Shown: positions 53,428-61,933 of the stretch, one piece after another
Position numbering within the stretch: position 1 is the stretch's first letter
Layout: every line of letters begins with the position of its first letter
DNA from: Sphingomonas albertensis
GTDB lineage: Bacteria; Pseudomonadota; Alphaproteobacteria; Sphingomonadales; Sphingomonadaceae
Direction of reading: 5' to 3'
DNA length: 64,000 nucleotides
NCBI RefSeq assembly: GCF_014358075.1
Contig: NZ_JACONT010000014.1
Span: 1-64,000, forward strand
The notes under the pieces: generated by a model
Told to the model about the DNA's origin: nothing
Database searches by the model: none
What the model saw: the letters and a program-made list of their open reading frames with translations, nothing else
Position numbers and translations under genes: made by a program

Positions 53428-54264
53428 ATGAAGCCTTTCGCCGCACGCCTCATGGCCGCCGCCGCATTGTTGTCGATCCCCGCCGCGCTGTCCGCGCACC
53501 GCATGTGGCTGCTGCCGTCCGCGACCGTGTTCTCGGGGACCGATGGCTGGGTGACGGTCGACGCCGCCGTGTCGAACGACCTGTTCTTCTTCGATCACCA
53601 GCCGCTCCGCCTCGACGGCATGAAGGTCTGGCAGCCCGACGGCAGCGAAGGCACGCTCCAGAACGGGGCGACCGGCCGCTATCGCTCGGTGTTCGACGTG
53701 AAGCTCGACAAGCCCGGCACATGGAAGATCGGCACCCAGATGTCCGCCGTCATGGGCAGCTTCAAGGTCGACGGCGTCGAGAAGCGCCTCGGCCGTCGCG
53801 GTCCACCGCAGCCGAACGCGCCTGCCCCGCTGACCGTCGCCGACATTCCCGCCAACGCGACCGACGTGAAGGTCACCGAGGTTACCGGCCGCAACGAGAT
53901 TTTCGTGACCGCCGGCGCACCGACTATCACCGTCTTCAAGACCACCGACAAGGGCCTGGAGTTCGCACCGGTCACGCATCCCGACGAACTGGTCACGGGC
54001 GAGACCGCCAAGTTCCGTTTCCTGGTCGACGGCAAGCCCGCCGCCGGCATCAAGGTCACCGTGATCCCCGGCGGCAAGCGCTATCGCAACGACGAAGGCG
54101 CACGCGAACTGACCACCGGCGCGGACGGCATGCTCAGCGTCGATTGGCCGACCGCGGGCATGTATTGGCTCAGCGCGACGCTGACCGACGCCAAGGCGAC
54201 GAGCCCGCGGGCGACCGAACGCCGGATGAGCTACGTCACGACGCTCGAAGTACTGACGCCGTAA
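53428..54264 (+). CDS. DUF4198 family periplasmic protein
   Basis: 278 aa with a signal peptide ending near ALSAHRMWLLPS. The HRMWLLP start and tandem beta-sandwich domains are typical of DUF4198 (GRYRSVFDVKLDKPGTWKIGTQM; LVTGETAKFRFLVDGKPAAGIKV). Relatives (NikK/GlpM-like, ABC-associated) have been linked to cobalt, nickel or iron uptake; an N-terminal His after signal cleavage could bind metal. It lies within the PepSY-DUF2271-ApbE operon, so a role in metal or redox traffic is inferred. Confidence 0.87.
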   Translation: MKPFAARLMAAAALLSIPAALSAHRMWLLPSATVFSGTDGWVTVDAAVSNDLFFFDHQPLRLDGMKVWQPDGSEGTLQNGATGRYRSVFDVKLDKPGTWKIGTQMSAVMGSFKVDGVEKRLGRRGPPQPNAPAPLTVADIPANATDVKVTEVTGRNEIFVTAGAPTITVFKTTDKGLEFAPVTHPDELVTGETAKFRFLVDGKPAAGIKVTVIPGGKRYRNDEGARELTTGADGMLSVDWPTAGMYWLSATLTDAKATSPRATERRMSYVTTLEVLTP

Positions 54265-54273
54265 CCATCCCGG

Positions 54274-55323
54274 GTGAGCAGGCCCCTCCCCGCCACGCGG
54301 ATCGCATTGCCGGCGACGATCGCTCCGGCAATGCCCGATCCCTCCGATATCGTGATCGCACTGCGCGGCGAGACGATGGGCACGACCTGGCACGCGCAAT
54401 TCGCCGCACCGCGGGACTGTGATGCGGCTGCGATCCACCGTGCGATCCACCGGGCAATCGTCTCGCGGCTCGCCGGGATCGTTGCGGCAATGAGTCACTG
54501 GGCGCCGACGTCGCTGCTGTCCCGCTTCAATCTCGCGGCAGCGGGGACATGGACGGCGCTCCCGACCGACTTCGCACGGGTCATGGTCCGCGCGCTCGCC
54601 GTCGCCGAGACGACCGGGGGCGCGTTCGATCCGGCGATCGGCCGGCTCGTCGATGCCTGGGGGTTCGGTCCGATCCCTGTCGAGGGTCTACCCAGCAAGC
54701 CACAAATCGAGGCGGCAATGGCCAGATCGGGCTGGCGCCACCTCGCCCTGTCTACCTCCACGACGTCTACCTCCACCACGTCTACCTCCACGACGTCCAG
54801 GTCCGCGACCGGCACGCATCTCCTCCAGCCGGGCGGCATCGCGCTCGACCTCTCGGGAATCGCCAAGGGATATGCCGTCGATGCGGTCGCCGCGCTGCTG
54901 GAGGCCGCGGGGTTCGTCCATCACCTCGTGGAGATCGGCGGCGAACTCGTCGGCGCGGGAATGCGGCCCGACGGCGATCCGTGGTGGGTCGATCTCGAAA
55001 CCCCGACCGGTACGATTCTGCCGCCGTTACGCTTGGCGCTGCACGGCATGGCGGTCGCGACCTCGGGCGATTACCGGCGCGGCGCGCATACGCTCGATCC
55101 GCGCACGGGCCGCGCGATCGACACCGGGATCGTATCGGCCAGCGTGATCCACCGGACCGCGATGGACGCCGACGCCTGGGCCACCGCGCTCACCGTGCTC
55201 GGTCCGGTCGCGGGTCTCGAACTGGCCCGCGAACACGGCCTGGCCGCACGATTGGTCACGCTCGTCGATGGCGACACATGCGAATATCTGAGCCCCCGCT
55301 TGGCCGCGATGCTGTCCGACTGA
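54274..55323 (+). CDS. apbE: FAD:protein FMN transferase (ApbE)
   Basis: 349 aa. ApbE enzymes move FMN from FAD onto Thr/Ser of target proteins. Motifs: GETMGTTWHAQF near the N-terminus, LSRFN, GGAFDPAIGRLVDAWGFG, LDLSGIAKGYAVDAVAALLE, GGELVGAGM, and near the C-terminus AVATSGDYRRG, HTLDPRTGRAID and the metal Asp in MDADAWATAL. A 15-residue STSTT repeat (160-174) interrupts the fold. The GTG at 54274 is listed; ATG 54331 is a plausible alternative. No clear signal peptide is seen. The likely target is the DUF2271 protein. Confidence 0.92.
   Translation: MSRPLPATRIALPATIAPAMPDPSDIVIALRGETMGTTWHAQFAAPRDCDAAAIHRAIHRAIVSRLAGIVAAMSHWAPTSLLSRFNLAAAGTWTALPTDFARVMVRALAVAETTGGAFDPAIGRLVDAWGFGPIPVEGLPSKPQIEAAMARSGWRHLALSTSTTSTSTTSTSTTSRSATGTHLLQPGGIALDLSGIAKGYAVDAVAALLEAAGFVHHLVEIGGELVGAGMRPDGDPWWVDLETPTGTILPPLRLALHGMAVATSGDYRRGAHTLDPRTGRAIDTGIVSASVIHRTAMDADAWATALTVLGPVAGLELAREHGLAARLVTLVDGDTCEYLSPRLAAMLSD
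54751..54795. repeat. 15-bp tandem repeat inside apbE
   Basis: Three copies of tctacctccacgacg (54751, 54766, 54781) with one base changed in the second, followed by a decayed fourth. Each encodes Ser-Thr-Ser-Thr-Thr, in frame. Confidence 0.95.
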
Positions 55324-55389
55324 CGGGAGCCGCAGCCCAAGGTCGACGCGCCGCTACCCGATCCCACATTCGCGCGTTATCGCTCGGCA

Positions 55390-56169
55390 ATGACCGCAAC
55401 GCTCTCCCCCGCCTTGCCCCCCTCCCCTGCCTTGCCCGCAGCGACCCTGGTGGTGTTTCGCGAGTCCGGCGAGGGCGCACCGACGCTGCTCATGGTCGAG
55501 CGGGCGAAGGCGATGGTGTTCGCCGGCGGCGCACTGGTGTTTCCGGGCGGCCGGGTCGATCCCGGCGACCATGCGCTGGCCGCGTTGTCGGGCCAAGCCG
55601 ATGACGACACCGCCGCGCGCATCGCCGCGATCCGCGAGACGATCGAGGAGGCGGGGCTTCCCGTCGGATTGTCGCCGATGCCGTCGCCGACCACGTTCGA
55701 ACGATTGCGCGCCTCGCTGCACGCCGGCACCGCATTCGGCGAGGCCTTGGCGGAAGCCGGCGCCAGTCTCGACCTCGACGCGCTCACCTATTTCGCACGC
55801 TGGCGGCCGGCGCATGCGCATGCCCGGATCTTCGATACGCGCTTCTACCTGGCGCGGCTCCCTGCGGATGCGCCCGAGGCTCGGGTCGATGCGACGGAGA
55901 ATGTCCGACTGTTCTGGGCGACCGCGGCCGACGTGCTGGCCGACGCCGATGCGGGCCGCGCGACGATCATCTTTCCGACCAGCCGCAATCTCGAACGGCT
56001 CGCGCAGTTCCCCGACTTCGAGGCGGCCGTCGCGGATGCGCGCGCGCGCGCCGTGCGGACCGTGACGCCGTGGACCGAGATACGGGACGGCGTCGAGCAT
56101 CTCTGCATCCCCGACGATCTCGGCTATCCGGTGACGTCGGAGCCGATGTCGGACGCGGTGCGCGGCTGA
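55390..56169 (+). CDS. NUDIX hydrolase (NUDT7/8/19-like)
   Basis: 259-aa NUDIX protein. GGRVDPGDHAL and IAAIRETIEEAGL together form a NUDIX box with an extended loop, the form seen in NUDT7/8/19-type coenzyme A diphosphatases. FAGGALVFPGG precedes it, and HARIFDTRFYLARLP follows. The substrate is unproven. It ends one base before the extensin-like gene, which starts in the same operon. Confidence 0.88.
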   Translation: MTATLSPALPPSPALPAATLVVFRESGEGAPTLLMVERAKAMVFAGGALVFPGGRVDPGDHALAALSGQADDDTAARIAAIRETIEEAGLPVGLSPMPSPTTFERLRASLHAGTAFGEALAEAGASLDLDALTYFARWRPAHAHARIFDTRFYLARLPADAPEARVDATENVRLFWATAADVLADADAGRATIIFPTSRNLERLAQFPDFEAAVADARARAVRTVTPWTEIRDGVEHLCIPDDLGYPVTSEPMSDAVRG

Positions 56170-56170
56170 C

Positions 56171-56899
56171 ATGCGGGGGGTGCGGCTCACCATCGGCTGG
56201 CTCGTGGGGCTTGCAATCGTCGCGACGCTCGCGCTGATGCTCTGGTCGATGGCGCGCGGCCGCCCGCAGGATGTGCCCTGGGCGCCGCTCGATCTCGGCC
56301 AGCCGATCGGCCTGTTCACCGGTCGCAAATTGACCGCGCTGACCGAGGATTTCCCGCAATGCCGCGCGCTGCTCGATCGTGCGGGGGTGCGCTACACCGT
56401 CCTGCCACCGCGCAAGGGCGAGGGGCAATGCGGCTATTCGGATGGTGTCAGGCTGACCGGCGGCGCGCGGAAGATCGGGTTCGTGCCCGCCGGACTCGGT
56501 ATCGCCTGCCCCGTCGCCGCGGCCCTGTCGATGTGGGAATGGGACGTCGTCCAGCCCGCAGCCCAGCGCCATTTCGGCGCGCGCGTGGCCAGCATCGATC
56601 ATTTCGGCAGCTATAGTTGCCGGCGGATCTACGGGCGCGATGCCGGCACCTGGAGCGAGCATTCCACCGCCGACGCGGTCGACATCGCCGGCTTCCGCCT
56701 GACCGACGGCACCCGCATCACCGTCGCGCGCGACTGGAAGGGCGACGATGCGAAGGCTACCTTCCTCCGCGAGGTGCGAGACGGGGCGTGCAAGGTGTTC
56801 GCGACGACGCTCTCCCCCGACTACAACGCCGCGCATGCCGATCACTTGCATCTGGATCAGGCGAACCGTGGATCGATGGGCTGGCGGGCGTGTCGGTGA
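56171..56899 (+). CDS. extensin-family protein, membrane-anchored
   Basis: 242 aa with one N-terminal TM helix (LTIGWLVGLAIVATLALMLW) and an extensin-like C-terminal domain: FPQCRALLDRAGVRYTVLPP, GIACPVAAALSMWEWDVVQPAA, IDHFGSYSCRRIYG, SEHSTADAVDIAGF and the terminal AAHADHLHLDQ. The two H-x-x-A/D-H and Cys pairs suggest a metal or disulfide-stabilised fold; relatives resemble zinc peptidoglycan hydrolases. The biological role is not known. Confidence 0.88.
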   Translation: MRGVRLTIGWLVGLAIVATLALMLWSMARGRPQDVPWAPLDLGQPIGLFTGRKLTALTEDFPQCRALLDRAGVRYTVLPPRKGEGQCGYSDGVRLTGGARKIGFVPAGLGIACPVAAALSMWEWDVVQPAAQRHFGARVASIDHFGSYSCRRIYGRDAGTWSEHSTADAVDIAGFRLTDGTRITVARDWKGDDAKATFLREVRDGACKVFATTLSPDYNAAHADHLHLDQANRGSMGWRACR

Positions 56900-56982
56900 A
56901 TGGGATGGATGGAGTGACCGGGTAGCTCGGATGTGGAGCGCGTAACCACGCCTTCCACAACCACAGCGGCGCACCCCTTCTC

Positions 56983-57089
56983 TACCACGCCGGCGAAGGC
57001 CGGGGCCCAATTGGGGGACCCCAATGACAAGCGTAGCGCATCGTCACGACAACCTCACCAATTGGGCCCCGGCCTCCGCCGGGGTGGTA
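56983..57089. repeat. inverted pair of palindromic repeats (second copy of the rnpA-type pair)
   Basis: Arms 56983-57015 (taccacgccggcgaaggccg then gggcccaattggg) and 57058-57089 are reverse complements with two mismatches, separated by about 42 bases. The same arms flank the rnpA stop at 9834-9932. Confidence 0.85.
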
Positions 57090-57138
57090 GGGAGATCTGA
57101 TCCGAAGTCTGTTGCAGCCCACGTGGGAACAGCTTCAA

Positions 57139-57260
57139 TCCTCCCCCGCCAGGGGGAGGTGGCTGGCCCTTGCCAGACGGAGGGGGAGGACACGGAACCT
57201 ACGTTATCGCCGCCGCCCCCTCCGCCGCCTTCGGCGACACCTCCCCCTGGCGGGGGAGGA
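57139..57260. repeat. dispersed inverted-arm repeat, family A copy 3
   Basis: Arms tcctcccccgccagggggag and acctccccctggcgggggag with a variable core containing tggcccttgccagacggagg. It lies between the inverted-pair repeat and the minus-strand 184-aa protein gene, so 56900-57277 is nearly all repeat DNA. Confidence 0.85.
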
Positions 57261-57277
57261 TTGGCTAAAGCCAAATT

Positions 57278-57832
57278 TCAACTCGCCAACGTCGTTCCCG
57301 AATCCACCTTCTCCACCCAATACGGAAAGAAAGCCGGCTGCCGGTTCGACCAGCCCGACGCGGTCGCCGCAGCCTCGCTGATCGACTGGAGCAGTTTCCG
57401 CCGCAATTCCGGATGCAGGTGCGGGAGCGCCGCCGCCGCACAGAATGCCGACGGCAACCAAGGCCGAACCTCCGCCCCGATCAACCGCTCGTACAGGAAT
57501 CGCAGCGCCGAAAAGCTCGTCAGCCGCCCCTGCCCCAGATCGAACGCAACGAGGGTCATCAGCGGCGCCAGGAACGGTTCGATCGCGTCGAGACCGCTGT
57601 CGTCGGGCACCATCACGCGCAGATCGGGGAGGTTGTTGTAGAGACGCGCCTGCGCCCGGATGCTCGCCGCCTCGACCACGTCGCGCGACCAGCGCAGCAT
57701 CGCGTCCTCGCGGTCTAGCCCCACGTCGAGCGAGCGGCGGATGTACCGCTGCGTCGAACTCGGGAAGCTCGCAAATTCCTTCATCTCGGCCAGCGTCATC
57801 GAGCCCTGTGCCGGTTTCATTCTGGAAGCCAT
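57278..57832 (-). CDS. protein of unknown function (184 aa)
   Basis: 184 aa, mostly helical, no signal or TM segment. It opens MASRMKPAQGSMTLAEMKEF, with STQRYIRRSLDVGLDREDAML and a region of repeated helices to the end. No catalytic pattern is recognised. Codon use matches the genome. It stands alone on the minus strand between repeats and another small unknown gene. Confidence 0.7.
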   Translation of the reverse strand: MASRMKPAQGSMTLAEMKEFASFPSSTQRYIRRSLDVGLDREDAMLRWSRDVVEAASIRAQARLYNNLPDLRVMVPDDSGLDAIEPFLAPLMTLVAFDLGQGRLTSFSALRFLYERLIGAEVRPWLPSAFCAAAALPHLHPELRRKLLQSISEAAATASGWSNRQPAFFPYWVEKVDSGTTLAS

Positions 57833-58013
57833 GTCGTCACCCCGCTCTCGTCAAGGAACCGGCAGACTATGCGCCTGGATGGTTAACAACGACCCTATCG
57901 CGCGTCATCTTTCCGTAACACCAAGCCACCATGAAAGCTGTTGCGCTGCAACAAGGCTGCGACGAACCGAACGAAACTAAGCGATTTGATCGTCTTGCGC
58001 GGCGTTTGGGCAA

Positions 58014-58049
58014 CAAAAAAGCGCCGGCCGTTGCCGACCGGCGCTCGTT
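58014..58049 (-). terminator. Rho-independent terminator of the 99-aa protein gene
   Basis: On the minus strand GCGCCGGTCGG and CCGGCCGGCGC-type arms pair around a short loop, followed by TTTTTTG. It lies 20 bases after the gene's stop. Confidence 0.9.
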
Positions 58050-58068
58050 CGTTGTGCAGGCGAGAGCG

Positions 58069-58368
58069 TTACGCCTGCTTTTCGCGCAGCGCCCGCTCGG
58101 CGTCCTCGTCATACCCCGACGACTTTGCCGCCTCGCGATTGGAGCCCGGCTGCGTCGCGGACAACGGGTCGCTGCCGTCCATCGATTCGTCGAGCCCGTT
58201 GTCGAGACGGGCATCGGCGCTGTCCGGGTTCTTCTGCAGACGCTTGCCGATCGACTTGTCCTGCCCGGCTTCCTGGCGCGGATCGCGGCCCGAGCTCTTG
58301 CCCTCGGAATCCTTGTCGTCGGGCGCTACGGACAGGCTGTCCAACGCGCTCTTGTCTATGTCGGTCAT
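58069..58368 (-). CDS. small hydrophilic disordered protein (99 aa)
   Basis: 99 aa, almost without hydrophobic residues, rich in Asp, Glu, Ser, Lys and Gly (DKDSEGKSSGRDPRQEAGQD; LDNGLDESMDGSDPLS; ending ERALREKQA). AAAGAGGGA lies 6 bases before the ATG, and a strong terminator follows, so it is probably well expressed. This composition is seen in stress-associated hydrophilins, but no specific homologue is recognised. Confidence 0.75.
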   Translation of the reverse strand: MTDIDKSALDSLSVAPDDKDSEGKSSGRDPRQEAGQDKSIGKRLQKNPDSADARLDNGLDESMDGSDPLSATQPGSNREAAKSSGYDEDAERALREKQA

Positions 58369-58481
58369 TGCGACGTCCCTCTTTAATCTTAGCGAGGACC
58401 AACGGTCCAAGTGGCAGAGCGTTCCTGTCCCGCCTCCAGATCGTGCCGCTTCGCCACCCCCCACCGTCCGCCCTTCTCCTT

Positions 58482-58591
58482 CCCCCCTCCCTGAAAGGGA
58501 GGGGTCGGGGGTGGGTAGGCCGGCCTGAACCCCAACGGTCCGAGCATGCGGAACCCGACCCACCCCCAGCCCCTCCCTTCCAGGGAGGGGG
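58482..58591. repeat. dispersed inverted-arm repeat, family B copy 2
   Basis: cccccctccctgaaagggag, then gggtcgggggtggg; right arm acccacccccagcccctccc then ttccagggagggg. It occupies the gap upstream of the hydrophilic-protein gene, before the transglutaminase stop. Confidence 0.85.
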
Positions 58592-58675
58592 GCAAAGAAG
58601 GCAGAACGGAGCAGACCGTTCCCCCTGCTGCCTTTCCTTCCAGCGAGAGAGCAGCCCAGCGAGAGAGCAGCGCCT

Positions 58676-59455
58676 TCAATCCAGCGGCGTAACCTTCACC
58701 GTCTGCTCCCACAGATACGCCTGCCCAAACACCGTCATGAACGCGATATCCGTCGCATCGCGGCCCACACAGACCCGCGCGATGTCGCCGCACGTCGCCA
58801 TCTTCGTCGCATCGATCAGCCGCCAGTCCCCCGCCAGCCACAGTTCCGCCACCGCATGAAAGTCGGGCGGATCGACTCCCGGCGCATAGGCCGACACGCA
58901 CCGCGCCGGGATTCCACCCGCCCGCGCCAGCGACACCAGCAGATGCGAATAATCGCGGCATACCCCGGACCTCGAAGCAAACGTATCGAGCGCAGTCGTC
59001 TCCCCGCTGCTCGACCCGCAACGATAGTCGAGCGACTGGTACACCCACTCGGTCAACGCGGCGGCGAGCGGACCACCTTCCAGCCCGCCGAACTCGCGCG
59101 CGACGAAGCCCTCGAACCGGTCGGACGGGCAATAGCGGCTCGGCATCAGATACGGCGTCAACTCGCCGTCGAGCATCCGCGGCGGCGTCGCCGGATACAG
59201 TTCGAGCTGCACGCGCTCGCGCTTCACAGCGACGATGGCCTTATACTCGGCGGTGAAGCGGCCATGCCCGCGCGACCAGCAGCGTTGGCCGATCCCGTCT
59301 TCGCCGCGTACCGCCCGGATCGGGCTGTCGGACCACAAGGTGAGGGACTCGGACTCGATCGTCTGGTCGGCCATCGCCGCCGCTTCGATCTGGAGGAGCA
59401 CGTCGGCGTCCCCGGTGATCCCGTAATCCAGACGCACGTCGATCGAGAGCCGCAT
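58676..59455 (-). CDS. transglutaminase-like cysteine peptidase family protein
   Basis: About 259 aa: N-terminal beta domain (RLSIDVRLDYGITGDADVLL), then a papain-like transglutaminase core with the catalytic Cys in RSGVCRDYSHLLV, His in PDFHAVAELW and Asp in RLIDATKM. Cytoplasmic; relatives in proteobacteria often sit with circular-ATP-grasp/alpha-E genes, absent here. An ATG 12 bases upstream is an alternative start. It is separate from the BI-1 gene, whose terminator lies upstream. Confidence 0.9.
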   Translation of the reverse strand: MRLSIDVRLDYGITGDADVLLQIEAAAMADQTIESESLTLWSDSPIRAVRGEDGIGQRCWSRGHGRFTAEYKAIVAVKRERVQLELYPATPPRMLDGELTPYLMPSRYCPSDRFEGFVAREFGGLEGGPLAAALTEWVYQSLDYRCGSSSGETTALDTFASRSGVCRDYSHLLVSLARAGGIPARCVSAYAPGVDPPDFHAVAELWLAGDWRLIDATKMATCGDIARVCVGRDATDIAFMTVFGQAYLWEQTVKVTPLD

Positions 59456-59485
59456 CGTGCGTCCCATTCCTGTCTCAAGGCCAAA

Positions 59486-59523
59486 GCAAAAAAGGGCCCG
59501 GCGGTATCCCGCCGAGCCCTGCG
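59486..59523 (-). terminator. Rho-independent terminator of the BI-1 gene
   Basis: Minus strand AGGGCTCGGCGGG pairs with CCGCCGGGCCCT around a short loop, followed by TTTTTTGC. It lies 23 bases after the BI-1 family stop. Confidence 0.9.
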
Positions 59524-59545
59524 TTCGTCACACCCTTAGCGGGCG

Positions 59546-60295
59546 TTAGTTACGGCTGCTACCAAACAGACGCAGCACGAACATGAACATGTTGATAAAG
59601 TCGAGGTAGAGGCTCAGCGCCGCCATGATCACGACCTTGCCGATCATGTCGGTGCCGGCAACCTGTGCATACAGCGCCTTGGTGCGCTGCGTGTCGTAGG
59701 CGGTGAGGCCCGCGAACAGCAGCACGCCGACCGCGCTGATGACCAGCTGCATTACGCTCGACTGCAGGAAGATGTTGATCAGGCTCGCGACCAGCAGGCC
59801 GACGACGCCGATGATCAGGAACGTCCCGAACGCCGACAAGTCGCGCTTCGTGGTGTAGCCGTACAGGCTGAGACCGGCGAAACCGGCTGCGGTGGCGAAG
59901 AACGCACCCGCGATCGACGTGCCGCTATAGACCAGGAAGATGGTCGACATCGACAAGCCCATCAGGACGGCAAAGCCCCAGAAGAGCATCTGCATCGTGC
60001 CCGTGGACATCTTGTTCTGGCCATAGCTCATGCCGAACACGATCGCGAGCGGCGAGAACATGATGACGTATTTCAGGATGCCGCCGCTCATGAACACCTG
60101 GGCGGCAGGCGATTGTGCGCCGCCCCATGCGAACAGCATCGCGACGATGCCCGTCAGCAGGACAGCCGAGCCCATGTAATTATACACGGACAGCATGTAC
60201 GACCGGAGACCAGCGTCATAGGCCTCGGTACGCTGGCCCGTGGCCGTCGTTCCGAACGGCGCGGCACGGGGCCGGGGGTCAGACCAATTAGCCAT
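59546..60295 (-). CDS. Bax inhibitor-1/YccA family membrane protein
   Basis: 249-aa inner-membrane protein with seven TM helices in the BI-1/YbhL pattern, ending in GLTAYDTQRTKALY and FINMFMFVLRLFGSSRN. The conserved acidic residues of the last helices (YDTQ, LDFIN) are those of the calcium-leak site in the family. AGGAG lies 9 bases before the ATG that gives MANWSDPRP. Physiological role uncertain; homologues affect proteolysis of membrane proteins. Confidence 0.94.
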   Translation of the reverse strand: MANWSDPRPRAAPFGTTATGQRTEAYDAGLRSYMLSVYNYMGSAVLLTGIVAMLFAWGGAQSPAAQVFMSGGILKYVIMFSPLAIVFGMSYGQNKMSTGTMQMLFWGFAVLMGLSMSTIFLVYSGTSIAGAFFATAAGFAGLSLYGYTTKRDLSAFGTFLIIGVVGLLVASLINIFLQSSVMQLVISAVGVLLFAGLTAYDTQRTKALYAQVAGTDMIGKVVIMAALSLYLDFINMFMFVLRLFGSSRN

Positions 60296-60417
60296 TGTGA
60301 AATCAGCTCCTTTGTCCGGCATAATGCCGGTTACGGTGAATATCGTCTTTTACAGGACGTTTTTCAAGCTGAGTGGTTGCATCGGCGCCGTCGTTCGCGG
60401 TTAACCTGCCGCAATCC

Positions 60418-60975
60418 ATGATCCGTCTTTTCGTCGCCCTCCGCCCGCCGCCGGCTATCCGTCAGAGCTTGCTCGACATAATGGAGGGCGTCCCCGCCGC
60501 ACGCTGGCAGGACGACGAGCAGTTGCACCTCACGTTGCGCTTTATCGGCCCGGTCGAGCGGCCCGTCGCCGAGGATATCGCGGTCGCGCTAAGCCAGGTC
60601 GTCGCGCCGGCGCCGCGCGTGTCGCTAACCGGAGTCGGTCGCTTCGAGAAGCGCGGCCGGACCGATACGCTCTGGGTCGGCGTGACGCCGCACGACGCCC
60701 TCGCCGCGCTCCACCGCAAGGTCGACCAGGCCTGCGTCCGGGCGGGGCTGGACCCCGAACGCCGCGCCTATCTGCCGCACGTCACGGTCGGACGACTGGC
60801 GCGATCGGCCGGCGTCGGGTTCGCGATCGACGCGTGGCTGGCAGCGCACGCCGCCCTGTCGAGCGCGCCCTTCCCGCTACCCCATCTCGTGCTGTACCAA
60901 AGCCATCTCGGCCGCGACGGCGCGACCTACGAACCGGTCGCGCGCTGGGCGCTCGATAGCGGGGACGGAACCTGA
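60418..60975 (+). CDS. thpR: RNA 2',3'-cyclic phosphodiesterase ThpR
   Basis: 185-aa 2H phosphoesterase. The two catalytic H-x-T motifs are HLTLRFIG (about residue 40) and HVTVGR (about 121). Opening IRLFVALRPPPAIR is typical. Such enzymes hydrolyse 2',3'-cyclic phosphate ends of RNA. It is divergent from the BI-1 gene across 122 bases. Confidence 0.95.
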   Translation: MIRLFVALRPPPAIRQSLLDIMEGVPAARWQDDEQLHLTLRFIGPVERPVAEDIAVALSQVVAPAPRVSLTGVGRFEKRGRTDTLWVGVTPHDALAALHRKVDQACVRAGLDPERRAYLPHVTVGRLARSAGVGFAIDAWLAAHAALSSAPFPLPHLVLYQSHLGRDGATYEPVARWALDSGDGT

Positions 60976-61027
60976 GCGACGGCGAAGGGTTCGCCAAGAG
61001 ATCACGAGATCAACAGGGAGAAACGAC

Positions 61028-61564
61028 ATGCGTATTGCGACACTGGCACTGCTCGGCGCGGCGACGATGGGCCTCAGCGCCTGCGACAAGAGCGGGATGG
61101 ACACAGGCACGCCAATGGCGGGCGGCCAGCGCGCCACCGCGATGCTCCAGACCGCGACCGGCACCGACGTCGGCCGCGCCACCGCCACCGAAGTCGCGGG
61201 CGGCATCCGCTTCACGCTCGACGCCATGGCGATGCCCCCCGGCACGCACGGCGCGCACATCCATATGGTCGGCCGCTGCGACGCCCCGGACTTCACGACC
61301 GCGGGCGGTCACTGGAACCCGACCGGCATGAAGCATGGCAGCATGAACCCGCAGGGCCCGCATGAGGGCGACCTCCCCAACCTGATCATCGGCACCGATG
61401 GTCGCGGCACGCTCGGCATCACGATCCCGGGCGCGACAATGGCTGGCCTAATGGATGCGGACGGCTCGGCCTTCGTGGTGCATGCGGGCCCAGACGACCT
61501 GATGACCGACCCGGCCGGCAACAGCGGCGGACGGATCGCCTGCGGTGTGTTCCAGGCGGGGTGA
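61028..61564 (+). CDS. Cu/Zn superoxide dismutase family lipoprotein
   Basis: 178 aa: signal with lipobox LSAC at about residues 16-19, then the SOD fold. Metal residues are in GAHIHMVGRCD (two Cu His), AGGHWNP, GPHEGDLPNL (Zn His and Asp) and VVHAGPDDL (Cu His); the disulfide Cys is in RCDAPDF and the Arg/Cys pair in GGRIACGVF. All ligands appear intact. It protects the envelope from superoxide. AGGGAGAAAC lies 5-6 bases before the ATG. Confidence 0.94.
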   Translation: MRIATLALLGAATMGLSACDKSGMDTGTPMAGGQRATAMLQTATGTDVGRATATEVAGGIRFTLDAMAMPPGTHGAHIHMVGRCDAPDFTTAGGHWNPTGMKHGSMNPQGPHEGDLPNLIIGTDGRGTLGITIPGATMAGLMDADGSAFVVHAGPDDLMTDPAGNSGGRIACGVFQAG

Positions 61565-61800
61565 TGCTAACCAGGGTTGGCGTGATCCCCCGCAGTTAAA
61601 GGTAATTTCCCTCCCGTTCGTGCTGAGTAGAGACCGAGTAGCTTCGCAGAAGCGTATCGAGGGCTCGTATCGAAGCATGGGTTCCGCGCGCCAACCTGTC
61701 CTTCGATACGCCGTCTCGATACGCTGCTACCGCAGCAACTCGACGGCCACTCAGGACGAACGGGAAGAGGCAGACAGCCCGAACTAGGACATGGGTCGAT
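61565..61800. other. intergenic region before the family A repeat
   Basis: 236 bases with no gene. They hold a cgatacgccgtctcgatacgc short inverted/direct repeat around 61700-61725 (tcgtatcgaagcatggg and tccttcgatacgccgtctcg), a further dispersed element, but no promoter or RNA that I recognise. Confidence 0.4.
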
Positions 61801-61922
61801 TCTCCCCCCGCCAGGGGGAGGTAGCTGGCCCTTGCCAGACGAAGGGGGAGGTAAGTGCAACCCCTGCTCCGTATCCTCCCCCTCCGTCACCTACGGCGAC
61901 ACCTCCCCCTGGCGGGGGAGGA
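61801..61922. repeat. dispersed inverted-arm repeat, family A copy 4
   Basis: Arms tctccccccgccagggggag and acctccccctggcgggggag, core containing tggcccttgccagacgaagg as in copy 3. It lies between the convergent SOD and MFS genes. Confidence 0.85.
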
Positions 61923-61933
61923 TCGCAAAAATC

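Noticed and set aside
52923..54264. DUF2271 and DUF4198 proteins as parts of the lanthipeptide export machinery
   Set aside because: They belong with PepSY and ApbE as a recurrent redox or metal-linked operon, and a 69-base gap separates them from the LanC gene.
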